This document shows positions 1 through 15,000 of a stretch of 64,000 nt of DNA, piece by piece. A model generated the notes under the pieces. The model ran no database searches. It had not been told where the DNA came from and worked only from the letters and a program-made list of their open reading frames with translations. Every line of letters starts with the position of its first letter. Within the stretch, counting starts at the first letter, position 1. The stretch covers positions 28,943,019-29,007,018 of the forward strand of contig OZ020491.1 in NCBI GenBank assembly GCA_963971405.1. The letters run 5' to 3'. This DNA comes from Psococerastis gibbosa. Lineage: Eukaryota; Arthropoda; Insecta; Psocodea; Psocidae. A program made the position numbers and the translations under genes.

Positions 1-921
<921 letters not shown>

Positions 922-1334
922 TTATTAGTTCTTCACTTCTCCGCTAGAGGGGATTTGTCAATATTTTAGGGCTCTTTATCTGTTCCCGCCTCTATTTAAA
1001 CTTTAATTTTAGTTCAAAGGACTACGATAAGTTTAATATGAATTTAGATTTCTTTTAAATGGATAATCTAGGCATAAGGCTGAATTAATAAAATTTAAGG
1101 TTAGTTTGACAGTTTACACGACTTTCGTCAATAGGTTGGCTGCAACTTGAAATATAATAGTCGCAATATATAATAAATAATGCCTATTCCGTTATTTCGC
1201 CATATTTATATTAAATAGCTAAAAGAGGGTTATCTCATCCGTTCTGTGATTTTGATAAACCCACTTTTGTTTTGTAGCGTCGTGTCTAACGCTAGGAAAT
1301 CGTTTAACCTAAAATTCAACTGCATTAAATTTAT

Positions 1335-1503
1335 GCCTATGCCCATGGAGTAGGTTGGTAGATCCTTTGTTTGAGTTTCCCGGGCATATTTTAACACCTT
1401 ATATATATTTTGGCACCTTATCTCCCGGTTCATTACTGTTTTGACTAGGTGGTTTTCGTCTCTAGGTAGTACGTGTCCCCACCAGTTCAGCCTTTTTCCC
1501 TTA
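1335..1503 (-). mobile_element. LINE ORF2 C-terminal fragment cut by a foldback element
   Basis: Minus-strand frame reads GKRLNWWGHVLPRDENHLVK, the WWGHV-type motif near the end of RTE/CR1-like ORF2 proteins. The frame runs into the foldback element that starts at 1504. Confidence 0.6.
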
Positions 1504-1895
1504 GGCGCGGTTTCCACCGACCCGCTAGGGCTAAATACTCATACGGTGACGTGGTAACAGACATTCAAGACTTAGGCGGAATTTCCACCGACCTCGCATT
1601 GCAGAATGCAAATGACATTGACGGAAGTGTTTGCTTTTCTTTTTATAGAAATCGATTAAAATGTTTGTAATTAACACATCCCATGACGCCATTTTTTAAT
1701 TTTAGTTAGTTTGTCTGTGATTTTACTCTATGATCATTGATCAATTTTAACTATGGCATAGAGTAAAACAAACATTTCCGTCAATGCCACTTGCATTCTG
1801 CAATGCGAGGTCGGTAGAATCACCTAAGTCTTGAATGTCTGTTACCACGTCACCGTATTTGTATTTAGCCCTAGCCGGTCGGTGGAAACCCCGCC
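1504..1895. mobile_element. Foldback MITE, 392 bp, TSD TTA
   Basis: Starts GGCGCGGTTTCCACCGACC and ends with the inverted match, arms well over 100 bases, flanked by TTA on both sides. Near copies at 21827-22210 and 27769-28146 share the internal AAGACTTAGG and TTGACGGAAATG blocks. Confidence 0.85.
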
Positions 1896-2910
1896 TTAGT
1901 TTCTATTTTACGTTACAGGTTCTCATCTCATGCCTTATGTCTTGGTTTCTACGTTGGTCTCTGCGTTTTGAGAAAGATTCTATTTTATATGAATACCTAT
2001 TTCATTTCCACAACTTTGCGGCAGTGCAACGAAGAATCAATTAATTTCGTGAAATTATTACAAATTATTTATAAATCTGCCTTAGAAGCGTAAAAATAAT
2101 ACAACTCTCTTTTCAATGCGTATTAAACCAATTTTAATTTCATTACTTTTCAGTCTAAGATGTTATTAGCATGTAAATACAAAACTTCGCACGGTAATAA
2201 AAATATGGCCTCTTGCAGAATAAATTAAATTAGACAGTTACTAATTTGTTTTAAAGGCCATGGAGATCGACAAATTATAGAATACAATACGAAAAAAGCC
2301 TACTAAGTGGCTACGAGTCTAACAGCAATGAAGTATAAATTGAACACAAAACAAATTAGAATTAGTTCGTATATATGCATATAAAACCCAGAATTTTAGA
2401 TTTAAGTCAAATGCAAGTAAAACACAAACACCAAAATTTGTACATGCGCGTAAAATAAATAATGGCTTATATTAATTGAGAATTTTCATTAAATAAAATA
2501 CTATGGAGGCGTTACTAAAAATTTTATTTGATAGGTTCCCACCTATCAGGGTGGGTAGCACCAAGTATGAGTAATCGTTTTACTTGTGTCCTAAATACTA
2601 CCCACAGGTAAAGTTTGGGCCCTACCATTAGTCAGAAATCTCATTCTGTTCCTAATGGAGCGACCGATACACAAAATGCTAGTATGTTATATTTAGTTTA
2701 CACTTCGGAGTCTAAAAGATGCTGACGTCATTACGCCAAACTAGCAGATTTCATTCTTAGCTTGTGTAGAGCACGATCTATGTAACTTAGCCCATGCGCA
2801 ATCATGTAGGGTTGACTTTATCGCGGGGCAGTACACCTTTAGTGGGCCTGCACATGATAAGTATGTAATGTCGCTAAGTACAGAGTTTTAAGCAGAACTA
2901 GGCAATGTTT
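1896..2910. other. Intergenic, nothing recognised
   Basis: AT-rich sequence between the foldback element and the next short repeat. No exon with plausible borders and no named repeat on either strand. Confidence 0.5.
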
Positions 2911-3020
2911 AAGACTTCGATATTTTCTCGTTGATTGTTATTTCTGATTCTTGACTAATGGTTAACGGGTGCCCCGTCCCGTAAGAGATTTAATGGGTCC
3001 CGCCATTGTAGTTAATTTAA
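2911..3020. repeat. Short interspersed repeat
   Basis: AAGACTTCGATATTTTCTCG, GGTTAACGGGTGC; partner at 19471-19555 with the same order. Intergenic. Confidence 0.45.
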
Positions 3021-3149
3021 TTTCTACGACACAGAGGCGTCAGAGGCTGCCATGTTGATAACGGTTTGTCTCCCATCTAGATTACTATATAAGGGTAGAT
3101 ATGAGTTTTACTGACAGTTACAGTTATGTCTGCTTCAGAAAATAGCGGC

Positions 3150-3300
3150 TATAGGTTATTTTTTTATTTAATATTATTATATATATATTATTTAATATTT
3201 TTATATTATATTATATTTCCTGTAATATTTATACCTAATATTTACGATTAAATTAATTGTATAATTTATATTAATTTTATTTATAGTGTTGAAATAAAAG
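3150..3300. repeat. AT-rich low-complexity stretch
   Basis: TTTATTTAATATTATTATAT-type sequence, almost no G or C. Intergenic. Confidence 0.7.
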
Positions 3301-3663
3301 TAAATATACAAAGTAAAGATAGAATCTTGAAAGTCTAAGCAGTTCGTTGAGTTACAGTTACATTTTGCAGTTTACATTTTACAGTTTGCAGTTTACATCT
3401 AAGCAGTTCCACTGAAGATGTTACGAAACTTTTGGAAGTACACTTTCAGATTGAACACGGCCTATCATACCAGATTCCACTGCTTTATCAGATGAGTGTC
3501 AAAACGGTAACCAGATAAGATTATCTGTTTCCATCGGAATTACTCTATGGATGTCGGTAGAACCCAAAATTACCTGTGGGTTACTTTTACCCGCAGGATC
3601 GATTACTTCAACTTATTGAAAACCACCCTCAGGGCTGTGCCAATCACTTTTTGAAATTACGCA

Positions 3664-3730
3664 GTAAGGAATACTGGACGGCACCCCTTTGCATTAGAAC
3701 ATGATTGCGGTGCCGTCCATCATTCCTTAC
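3664..3730. repeat. Strong hairpin, 22-base arms
   Basis: GTAAGGAATACTGGACGGCA (start of left arm) pairs with TGCCGTCCATCATTCCTTAC; about 23-base loop. Probably a tiny MITE; a GGAATACTGGACGG string recurs near 50695. Confidence 0.6.
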
Positions 3731-4955
3731 GGATACTTATCAAAGGGTGCTTTGGGCGCAGGCTCAAGAATTTTGAAATTACCAACACCAAATATAGATT
3801 TATACAGGCTGATTGTAAATATCAATCACGGAAATATTTTTAAAATAATTATGTGTAGAACATAGATAAAATGCAAGTATAGTCTACGAAACTAAGGTTT
3901 GGTTAAATTCCCTTATTTCAGTACGGTAACCTAGTTCAAAATCTAGGCTATTTTCCCGACAGAATTTTGATTTAAAATATGAATTTTATATTAATATTAA
4001 ATTGAAATTCGATAAAATTAGAACATGGGTGCGATCAACTCGGACTAACAAGTTCAAATTCTTTTTTTACTTCCTAAAAACCATCCAATTAAAGAAAACT
4101 AAATCCTTTCAATACACACAGTATTTAACCAAGCCATTTCTAGCAAACAAAACAGCCCGAAACTGGTTTAACAAGAGAAATGGGCACTAGCATCAAGAAA
4201 TTAATTACTCAACCCTATTAAAGAAATAAAATTCTTAAAAATCATTGAGATTTTTAAGTTAAAAAAAAAAAAACAATTAATTCATCTAACATATGCATGA
4301 TTCAAAGCAATCATTGAAGATAATAGCACAATTTTCAGAAAATCAATTACTTAAATATTTTAGATTTAATTTTAAAATTAAATTATATTATATATATATA
4401 TTATATTATATATATATTATATGGAGACTTATTTTGTGTAGAAATAGGACAGGACAATATAATACAGTATATGTGATCACAGAATTGGAATACGTCGAAA
4501 TTCTAAGAAGGCCACGTCATGGATAACCACTAAGCATTGTCTCAGATTCAATTTACGAAGATAGTGAAGTAGACTTCAGCATCGCTGATTGTGGGCACCG
4601 TAGCATTTATTGTTTACCATTGACATAGTCCTCTTATAATGATTATTAAGTAAAACAGCATTAATAGAAATATAACCAAACCTTAGTAATCTGCACACCA
4701 TTAAAAACCCCATTATAAGAATCTATGGGTCTTCTGTTTGTCATGATCTTTGTACAAAATGGCACCAGTTTTTGAAACGGCACGACAAATTTCATTCTAA
4801 TAACCTTCTAGTTGAGGAAAAAGAGCCTTTAACCCCATGGATAATCGGAAATGAATGGAATCTGTTCTCACAAGAAAGTGGCAAAACAAGCAAGGCATAT
4901 ACACGATGTTTACGCCAGGTAGGGGGAGGGAAGGCGTCCTCGAGTATTGTGTTAA
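3731..4955. other. Intergenic, nothing recognised
   Basis: AT-rich, with TA-rich runs near 4380-4425. Short open frames here show no family resemblance. Confidence 0.5.
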
Positions 4956-5229
4956 GGCGGATATTCCACCGGCAATTTCCCTTCATTTTTGATTTTGTCA
5001 TTGACGTTTATTTTGATTTAAGGAGACTATTATGTAGGTACTTAACTTATCTATTACAAATTAAGTTATAATATTATGGTAGAGACATATTAATGATGTC
5101 TGCTACCATATTATAACTTAAGTTATAATAGATAAGTTAAGTATCTACATAATAGTCTCCTTAAAAAAAAAAAAAACGTCAATGACAAAATAAAAAAAAG
5201 GAAGTAAAATCGCCGGCGGAATAACCGCC
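4956..5229. mobile_element. Foldback MITE, 274 bp, TSD TAA
   Basis: GGCGGATATTCCACCGG at left, inverted at right, flanked by TAA at 4953-4955 and 5230-5232. The core has GGAGACTATTATGTAGGTAC and its inverted copy, shared with the half element at 27614-27768. Confidence 0.85.
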
Positions 5230-5367
5230 TAAAACTGCAGTAACCAACGGATTCCAATACCCGCAAGTTTGCAGACAGATGGACAAATACTTATAAATTG
5301 ATAAATATCAAGATGACAACAAACGGAAGACCCCAATATGGTTGCTAAATTGTTTTAAAAAAATTGA

Positions 5368-5983
5368 CTAATCAGCTAATGCGCCCATAGGATCCCAAGC
5401 AGGCAGAACTATGGGTGTCTTCTTGAAGACGTCGAGTACCTCTTGCGCCACGTGCTTTTTATCGACTACAATCTCCATTAGGAACTCTTTAAACCACGCG
5501 GCTGTCATCTGAAGGTAACCTTGAGAGAAATAAAAAACAAATGTATATATGTATGAAAAACAGGGCATTCCATCATTTTATAATAATATGATCAACCGTT
5601 TTTTTTTCATCTATGGCGTAATCATTTTTGCGTTCCTATTTATACGCAGTATAGTGAAAGCGTTGTGATGGTATAAGGCACAAAGTCCACCGACCTCGTT
5701 TTTGATAGTGAGCATGACATTGACGTGGTAGCAGACATTTTTAGACTGTCCCTAGTGTCGGCTAACACGTCAATATCATGCTCACTATCAAAAACGAGGT
5801 CGGTGGACCTTGCGCCTTAATGTTAGATTTAGTGATTTCAGTGGATTTACACCTTTTGATCAAACTCAAAATCTTTCAAAAATGGACCTTCGGAAGTGCG
5901 TTCACAAATTAACCTTTCTTTGCACCAACCGTATAACCAGCTCATTCGCTCCAATGATAAATTTCTCAGCATCTCACGCCGAC

Positions 5984-6027
<44 letters not shown>

Positions 6028-9000
6028 GAATAAAACTTTAATTTTCAGCAAAAAAAAAAAAATTACCTTTCAAACTTACATACAACTTGTGACCCCTCCC
6101 TACATTTTCTCCTGGATCCGCCCTTGACTAGAAGCAATATACAGTACATACAGTAGAATCTGTTTATTATGACTCCGCCTACATTGACCTACCACCTATT
6201 ATGACGTAATTACCCAAGGAAGTTTGGTTTTCATTAAAGCTTTGTATGACATCCGCTCCTTGAAAGGTGGGAGCGTAAGATATTCCGAAAGGTGTACCAG
6301 TAAAAAATCAGGGAGAGGGACAGAGAAGAGTTGCGTATCCGTAGAAATGACGAGCTCTACGAGATATACCGAGAACCTCCGATAGAAGCCGAAATCAAGA
6401 GAGCCCGCATCAGGTGGCCAGGGCACGTGGAACAAATGCCAGACAATAGGCCAACATGAGCAGCCTTGAACAAGGTGTCTCAAGGGAGAAGACGAGTGGG
6501 ACGAACGGATGCGATGGCTCGACGATATCGAGGGGGATTGGCGACCCTTGGCGTCGACGACTCGCGAAGGAGAGCCCAGGACCGCGCAGACTGGCGCGAT
6601 ATGAGAATAGGCCAAGGCCCTTCACGGGCCGTAGCGCCAAGGAGTAAGTAAGAAAGTATGACATCCGCTTATTATGAAGTGTTCGTCAATTACCTTCGAT
6701 GTCAATAATAAACAGATTCTATTATAATATATATAATAAATAAATTTATCTCACCTTTGTCGCCCTTATCGTCTCCCCAACTATTTTCCACCCTGAACCT
6801 GACGGGTTCATCGTTTTCATATGTAACACCGGTGAAGAGCATCGCGTGTGTCATACTGCTCTCGCCAAAGATAAGACGCTCAGCTTTGGTCATATTGAGG
6901 GAGGGGTTGATGCCGAAGACTAGCTGGTAGTCATGCCTGAAAAAGAAGTAGAAAAATAAGGCTCTGTAGGGACAGCTTGGGTCACTTGGAGCGCTGACGA
7001 CAATGAAATATCCATGTTATCCATAATGGCCACCGTTTGCATGTGAAAACTAAATTCTTAGCATCTATTTAATTCTTTTAATATTTTTTATAATATTTTT
7101 ACTATGCCTGGAGCTTATTGCGTTGCATATAATTTAATACATATATTCTCCATGATACATAGAAAAATATTAGGTAATATGAAAATAAAATAATTTTAAA
7201 ATATTATTGAGGCATATGGAAAAATCAACGCTTTGATATCTTTGCAGCTGGTGCTGCCATCTACAAAAATGAACCTCATTGACGAAATCAACACGTTACC
7301 ACGGAGAAATCACATATCAAACGAAGAATTGCTCCAAAGGATTAACGAAGGAAGGACTCAATATCCGTCGCATCCGTGTGAAGAGGTAAGTGGATGATGA
7401 ACTTGCAGCCCTATAATGGCGATTTGAGATTAACATAAACCGGGGTTTATTCAATTGTTTTAAAAGAATAAGTGCAAAATTCGCTGGAAATTCAAATTGA
7501 TAAATTAATCCTCGGCTATATTTTGGGTGAGTTTTCAATTTCTTCTACCTTAGATGTAGGTCTACATTTTAATTAATGTGTCTACACATTACATCTAAAA
7601 TTCTTATTGTATTTCAAAATTTTACCTGTGTTTTTGATCGCGTTCTTATTATTTTTGTCAGTAAAATGGCAAGTATAATCAATTTTTAAAGTAGTAAGGA
7701 TTGCTTATAACGGATGGGAACAGTTATGAAGTACCTCTGGGTGGTGGGGTTCATGCCCAAGTATCTCTCAAATCGTTCCAGAGAAAAAAAATAGTCATAG
7801 TTCTTATAATTATTTTTTGACACCACCGCACAGTGCAAGCAACCTGAAATTTCCCTGAAAGTGGAAATGCTGGTACCAACTAGTGGAGAAAATTGATAAA
7901 TTAAAACTCACAGTTCCAGACACTGGACCCCAATCTTTCCAGCGAACCTCTTGGACACCTCGCAACCAAACCAGACGGCCTCGTTGCTCTTTATGGACTC
8001 TCCAGCCAGCTTCAGAAGCAACTCGACCGGTTGATTATTGTAGACAATGTCCTGGCCGCCTGCTACGTTGCCGAGACAATCGACCGTGAACGCTTGGCCA
8101 AACGGGGATGTACTTCGGGGATCTGTTACAAGGCAGACCTGGAAAACGTTCGGTGCGTCAGTAACAAAGATAGGGCCGGGTAAAAGGCGGTTACAATAGG
8201 AGAGCGGCTCTGTGGAAAACTTCTTGACAACCAGCGACCATCGAATCTGTTATAAAGCAGGCCTGAAAACGGTTTAGTAAGATCAGTAACAATGGTTTGG
8301 ACGGGGCGAAAGAAGGTTACAGCTTTCATCAGCTATCTTAGCTATAAAAGAGTTAGCAACCCAGATTTTGCGAACCTGCACGTCGAATTTCGTCCAAATC
8401 TATCGAGTAGTCTGCAAACAAATTTTTTGTTTGTTTTCCAACGCCTGCCCTAAGCATTTCTGTTTTAAGCAACCCTGTCAGCCTGGCGGGGGGAATTGAG
8501 TATGTTTCTAAACTTGAGGCACCCTAAGGGCAGACTGACCTCCTGATTATAGTTGATTCCGAACCACTTGGGGAACATAGTAGCGTCACACGATTAATTC
8601 GGAGGTGACCAGGACTCGACACGCACTTAGTTTGACCGACAGTCTCGGCGCGTTATCATGTTCCCTGACAACACTGTGCACACTATCAAGTTTGCTGCAG
8701 TTATAAACAGGCTCTGTTGTGGAGGTTCCGGTACGGCCATTGGCTCGTTTGCACGGAAATAGATGGACACACAGATAAATTTCGTATTGCTTCTTTTTGG
8801 TAGTCCTGGGACCTAAGCACAGCCTATACAGATTATTAGTATTACTGTACCTTGCTCAAAAATGACATACCTTGTCCTCTACGTTGAAAACAGGTTTGAC
8901 TATATCGTTGTAGAAGTCCAAAGGTGTAATAGGTCCTAACCTGTGGTATGTCTTTGCCTTGTCGACATATTCCCAGGTAAACGTAAGAGGGGGTACACCC

Positions 9001-12000
9001 AGACAGATAGCAATTATCCTAAAGGCAGCCTCGACATATTCCTCGATTCTAACTGCAACCAGAAAGAAATAAATGTATTAAAACTACATACATACAAGTA
9101 ATAGACCTCTCCTGTGTAGAAAAGCGATTGCGGTAATAATGCAAGGTAAGGTTAAGCCCACGCATTCACAAACTATGGCCAAACGGTATGTACTGATACG
9201 CAGAGAAGTATTTCTTATACATTTTCTATTACTGGTTTATGGCTCTAAAATCGATGTTTGACATTGAAAAAATAAAACTTACTTAACAGCAAATCGGAGT
9301 ATTTTTTTTACGTTTTTGTACTAAGAAAATTCACTAATTGTGGCCAATCTGTGTTAGAATATGTAATGATCAGTACCATCCCAAGTATATTTTCCAGCCT
9401 ACCTCTTTTTAAAATTGGTTTACGGGGTTTTATGAATTCGGCGATTGCGTAACGCTTAAGACGACATGCTACGTAGAAAATGAGCACCCCAAAATTTGTT
9501 GTTTTTATTGACTTTTTATTTTTTTATTTAATTAACAAAGCAAGTCATTAAAGATTTGACTCATGGAAGTTGTAGAAGACTACTTCATGCATCATATGAT
9601 AGGAAATATTAAATTTTTGGTACCTTAGTTCTGTCATAAATACCAGACAGGACTAAAATTTCGCGTATTCTGGGATTTTTGGACGAACGACAAAACCGAA
9701 AAGTATAAAATACCCGATTATATGATGCACGAAGTAGTCTTCTACAACTTATATGAGCCAAATTTTTAATAACTTGCTAAGTTAATTAAATAAAAAATGA
9801 AAAGTATTTAATTTTGGGGTGCCAATTTTCTACGTAGCATATATCCTCTTAATACCTTTAATGTAAAATTTTGTTCAATACTTCTATGTTGTAAATTGTG
9901 ATGTTGTTTATGTAAATGCCCTCGCTGTGGATCCATTTTATCTGTTGTTGGCATATTAAAAGCAATTTATGTATTTATATATAAATGCACAGAAACATTT
10001 CTTCTGTTTGTCCTGATATTTTTGACAATTAGCATGAAAACAAGACTTTATAGTCTTATTGTTCGCCTTTTGTTTTGTTTACAATAAAGTCGTATTTTCA
10101 TTTCATTTCATTTCAACTCTAAAAGGGGCTTATTCCACCTACGTCAATAGTCAATAGTAAATGTGGTATTGACGGACATTTCAATTTTTCATTGATACAC
10201 GCCATTCCACTTGCTTTTTCAACTATTGATCACTTTTCTACTAATGACACGTATGCGCCAAATTTTTAAAATTTGGCGCATTTGTATTTTGAAATTTTGT
10301 TTGTATTTGTTTTCTTCGTACACTCATTATTTTTAATAAAACCTAATAATAGCAGGAGATCCGAAGTAAGATCGACCTTCACCGATCTGTTTAATGGATG
10401 AAAACTGTTTTATAAACAATCTATTAAAATGTTTGTACTTAACATATTCCATGACGCCATTTTAGTTTGTTACTGTCTGCAGCGCGTGATTTTACTCTAT
10501 GATCATTGATCAATTTTAACTATGGCATAGAGTTAAATTGAAATGTCCCTCAATACCACATTTACTATTGACTATTGACGTAGGTGGAAAAAGCGCCAAA
10601 TTGCTATTTCATGTAATTTTTACACTTACAAGGCGTTTCCCACAGTTTTCCCAATTTATCTTAATTGTGTGGTAATCCCCCCCCCCCCCCCCCCCCCCGG
10701 ATAATTCGGGATAATTTATCATTTTGTGCATGTACTAGGCCTTCTGTGTTTCCATTTTTTGAAGTTATTTACCAGCGATTTCTTGGTCGGTTGCTCCCCG
10801 CTCCACCATATCGTACAGATCCCTGGCGTACGACCTCAGTTGACTCTTCAAAATGGCGTTTAGTCGCCCCGTCGACTGCGAACTGAACGACTCGGGGAAG
10901 CATTTCTTTGGCATCAATCCGTATTTTCGCACAATGTTGGCAAACATGTCCCATTGGCCGCCATCTTGGATTGGGCTCTGAAACAGGCAGAGCATAAACA
11001 ATAAGTGGGGGCTCCTACTCTTATACTTTTTCTAAAGTTCTATACATAGGAGAGATGAGACATTTGGACGTTGCAGAGATTCAGCCAGGCTAGAGAGAGT
11101 TCAGCACTGTGTCGATCCAGTGGAATGGATGAAGAAACTCTTCATCAAGATCTCCTGCAATGCTCCATTCCAAGCAGGGAAAAGGACTTGACGTGACGGC
11201 ATGGGAAGGAGGAGGAATAGAAAAAATTCTGCGACGGAAGAATGTTTGGGCACTGGCGAAAAGGGCGTTTGATCGACATCTGGCCATCGGCATCACCTGA
11301 AGCTGGAAGCCAGTAGCAAGAAGTAAGTAGGAGAGTTCAGGAGACTTGTGGTCTCTGTACGACTTTGATGAAAAACTAGAAAATCGCCTTCTGCCTGTTA
11401 TAATCCAGGGGAAGATGGAAGGAAATAGGGCTCACTGCAGAAGAACATCCTGGCAGTGGTTTGGGGAGAGCCCGACTTCCCTTTTCAGAGCAGCAGTCTA
11501 CTAGGTCCAATTGCCAATCTCTGCTAGAAGAGGCATATAATTAATGAAGAAGACAATACTGACGATCTCCCCAAATGTCTATGTACACACATTTATTTTA
11601 ATTACAAACCTACCAATATTATTATTATTTTATCTTTCTGCTTCTTATTAATATTTTTTTCTGTGATTTTTACATGATTTAAACATAAATTATTATAGTG
11701 TAACTAGTGTATTTAAATATTATTTGTATTGCAAACTGTTTAGGGACCCATCACGGGCCTAGCCTAACGGGCCCCATATGTTTATTAATGTATTACGAAG
11801 GAAAATTTTTGAAGTATATTTACTTTACTTTTTTTTTTTACTTTAATTGCAGCCCTCTCCTACAAACAAGACAGAAACCCATTGCGTATTTACTGGGAGG
11901 CTCGTCGGCGTATGGCAGAGATGCCAAGAGCTGGCATTGGATAAAGTAAAGTAAGTAAGTACATTTAATTGTAAGAGTGGGCCGAAAGGCCCAAAATTGG

Positions 12001-15000
12001 AAAATAGAGAGAATTTTCTTTCAAAACAAGATGGTGAGCAATTACCTGAAGTAAAAAGGACACCAACCGGGAATCCCTCGTCTCTCCTTTCTTCGCACTC
12101 TCTACTATTTTGTAAAGCCAGAAATTCACCCGTTCCACCTGGAAAATAAAAATAATTATAAAACAGTCCTCAAAATAGGAAAACCGGTTTTGTTACCAAT
12201 TGGGTAGCCGTTACAGCAGCTATGGGTTTATTGCATTCTTGTATTATTGATTTGTTTCCATTACCATACACGATCTGTTCGGGTCAGTCGATGTTGTTAC
12301 GGAGCTCCGAGCCAGGAGACTACAGTGGTTGGGACACGTACAACGAATGGAGAGCGACCGCACGGCCAAGAAATGTGGGAGGCAAAAATACATGCGCCGA
12401 GACCGATAGGAAGACCAAGGAGGAGATGGAGGGAACAAACAGAAGAGGACCTCCAGGCAGCAGACTTAGGGCTCCTGGATTGGCAGATCGTCACAGAGGA
12501 TCGGGAGAGATGGAGGCGAATTGTGTGTAAGGCCAGAAGTCCCCCAGGGCTGAATGCGCCATCATAAGTCATGTAAGTCACCATACGCTTCTATAGCCTA
12601 TCCCCACAGGAACAGAGCAAGTCATTGTTCTCAAAGTTATTTGCCATATATGTCCTGAAGTACTTTTTATGAACCTAGGCCTACTTATAGTGGCCCATTG
12701 GTTCCTTAACCAATGCCAACGACCCCATGGATTTCGGACATTATTTATATTGTTTCCGTAAGAATTTTCACTGGCACACTGGTATACGTTCTCGACGTCA
12801 ACCAACACCGACTACAAGTGATAATGGACAAGCTGAGACAAGCTTACCATTCACACAATGAAACAGGCGAAAGCATGACTTAACCAAGTACAGATACGAG
12901 TCCACAAATACAGATGACGATTTGCTGCTGACGGTTAAGAAACGGAAACTAACATACTTAGGTAGGAGCAAGAAGTGTTCTCGATGTCTGTAAAAAAGAA
13001 AAAAAAAGTTATTAGCTTACCTTATCCCAGAAGTACACATGGGTTTGACTGAATTCAAAGTCGTCTAGCTGCAATTTCTGCATCAATGGCGATCGCATGT
13101 AGTTGTGGGCAGCGAATATCCAGCAGCGACCAGAAGACTTTTGATTTGTCATAGGCTTCCCCTCAGGTTCCACCTTATGCTGGTACGTGTGGTTCACTGT
13201 CGACGTGACAACCCGTGAGGTGCACACCTGAACAACAGATACTTACAAGGGCTGCCTAGGAATATTAGGGAGGTGGAAGAAATGACAGCATTTAGAAGTA
13301 AGCTAAAGAGGCACCTCATAGACCAATGCTCATATGTGGGGGACATGATGTGGAACTAGACAGCTGGTGTTCTTTTCATGATTCTATGGCGGGTATTCCA
13401 CATACGTCAATCGTCAATGAAAAATTTAAAAATGACGTAACAATGACGTAAATTGACGTGGTAGCAGAATTTTCAGTATGTCTTTAATGTCTGCTAAAAC
13501 GTCATTGTTCAATTTTTTATTGACGATTGACGTATGTGGAATTACCGCCTATAGGCTATTTTTAAGTGCTTCATCTATTTATTTATTTATCGACTTATTG
13601 TTATTGTGTCTTAGGTTTTGGAACGCCTATTGTTTCATATTATGACTCAATACAGGGATATTCTATTCTATATAATAATAATACAATTTCACAATTTTGA
13701 AGTGAAAATGACGAATAGTCGAAACCGGTTGTGACATAATTTTATAGGTGTTTTTTGTGTAATATTTTATTAAGTTAGCTTTTATTATAATAATTTTGTA
13801 GCTAAAAATGTTTGTCACTTACCTCCAAAGGGTCGTGCTGTGTGCAGGCATTTTGGGCCAATAAATTAGTTGGTGATGCATAAAAGTTTTTCCGGAGTCG
13901 CTCAATCACGTCAAGTGACAGTCCACCTGGAATAAAAATTCACAGTCAGGACATGTAAGAAGAAAGAAACAGCACATACTCCTGCAGTGCACACAACGGG
14001 ACAAACTACGCGATCAGGTTGGGCACAAGGAGGGCGGACATCAATAGAACCTGTGCACGCCGAACATGTGGGCACTACCATCAAGGACAAAGCCGGCCAC
14101 CATACCAAGTTGAATCCAGCGGACCAGAGCAGGTTCAAAGCTGCAGATAACTTGGTCGTGTGCACAGTGCCGGTAGGGAAACATGGTAGGACTTGTCCTG
14201 GTCACCTCCGAACTAATCGTATGACTTCACTGAGTTTCCCAAGTGGTTCGGAGTCCACTATAATCAGGAGGTCCACTGTCCTATGGGCTGGCATAGGACA
14301 GTCAAGTCGGAGTCGCTCTATGGGCCCAAATATGAGGCCTAAGTCGTTATTAACCCGACGAACACTACTACTAGCATCAAGGACATTTCTGAGACATAAG
14401 GCAGGCGACATCACCTGAGCTGGAAACCCTGTACTAACAAGTAAGGACATGTATGAGTGGTTGTAGTAGTAGTAGTAGTAGTAGTAATTGCAGTTTTTTA
14501 TATTAATCATAACGCTACGCCCTTTGTTTGTGTGTAGTGCAATACTGTGGTTTTGAATGGGGTTGATGTGGTGTGCACTATGAGGTTCATTTGTGACGTC
14601 ATTTTGCAGATGGCAGCACCAGTTGTAATGATATCAAAGCGTTAATTTTTCCATCAGGCGGGGATTCCACCAACGTCAATAGTGATAGTAAATGTAGTTT
14701 TGGCGTGGTAGCAGACATTTTTAGTATGTTTTTAATATCTGCTACCACGTCAAAACTACATTTACTATCACTATTGACGTTGGTGGAATCCCCGCCTCAG
14801 CCTCAATAATATTTTAAAATTATTTTATTTATGTATTATTTTAAATTAATATTTTTCCATAAATCATGGAGGATATATATCTTAAATTATATGCAACGAA
14901 ATAAGGTCCAGGCATAGTAAAAATATTATAAAAAATATAAAAATAATTAATTAGATGCTAAGAGCTTAGTTTTCACATGCAACAATAATAATATGGATAT

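Noticed and set aside
5008-5013. AATAAA on minus as BLMH polyadenylation signal
   Set aside because: It is about 355 bases past the stop and inside a foldback element; possible but too weak to annotate.
4772-5071. 99-codon plus-strand open frame
   Set aside because: It runs into the left arm of the foldback element and has no family resemblance.
5810-6127. 105-codon open frame with a polyphenylalanine run
   Set aside because: The run is the T(38) homopolymer; the rest is repeat family C.
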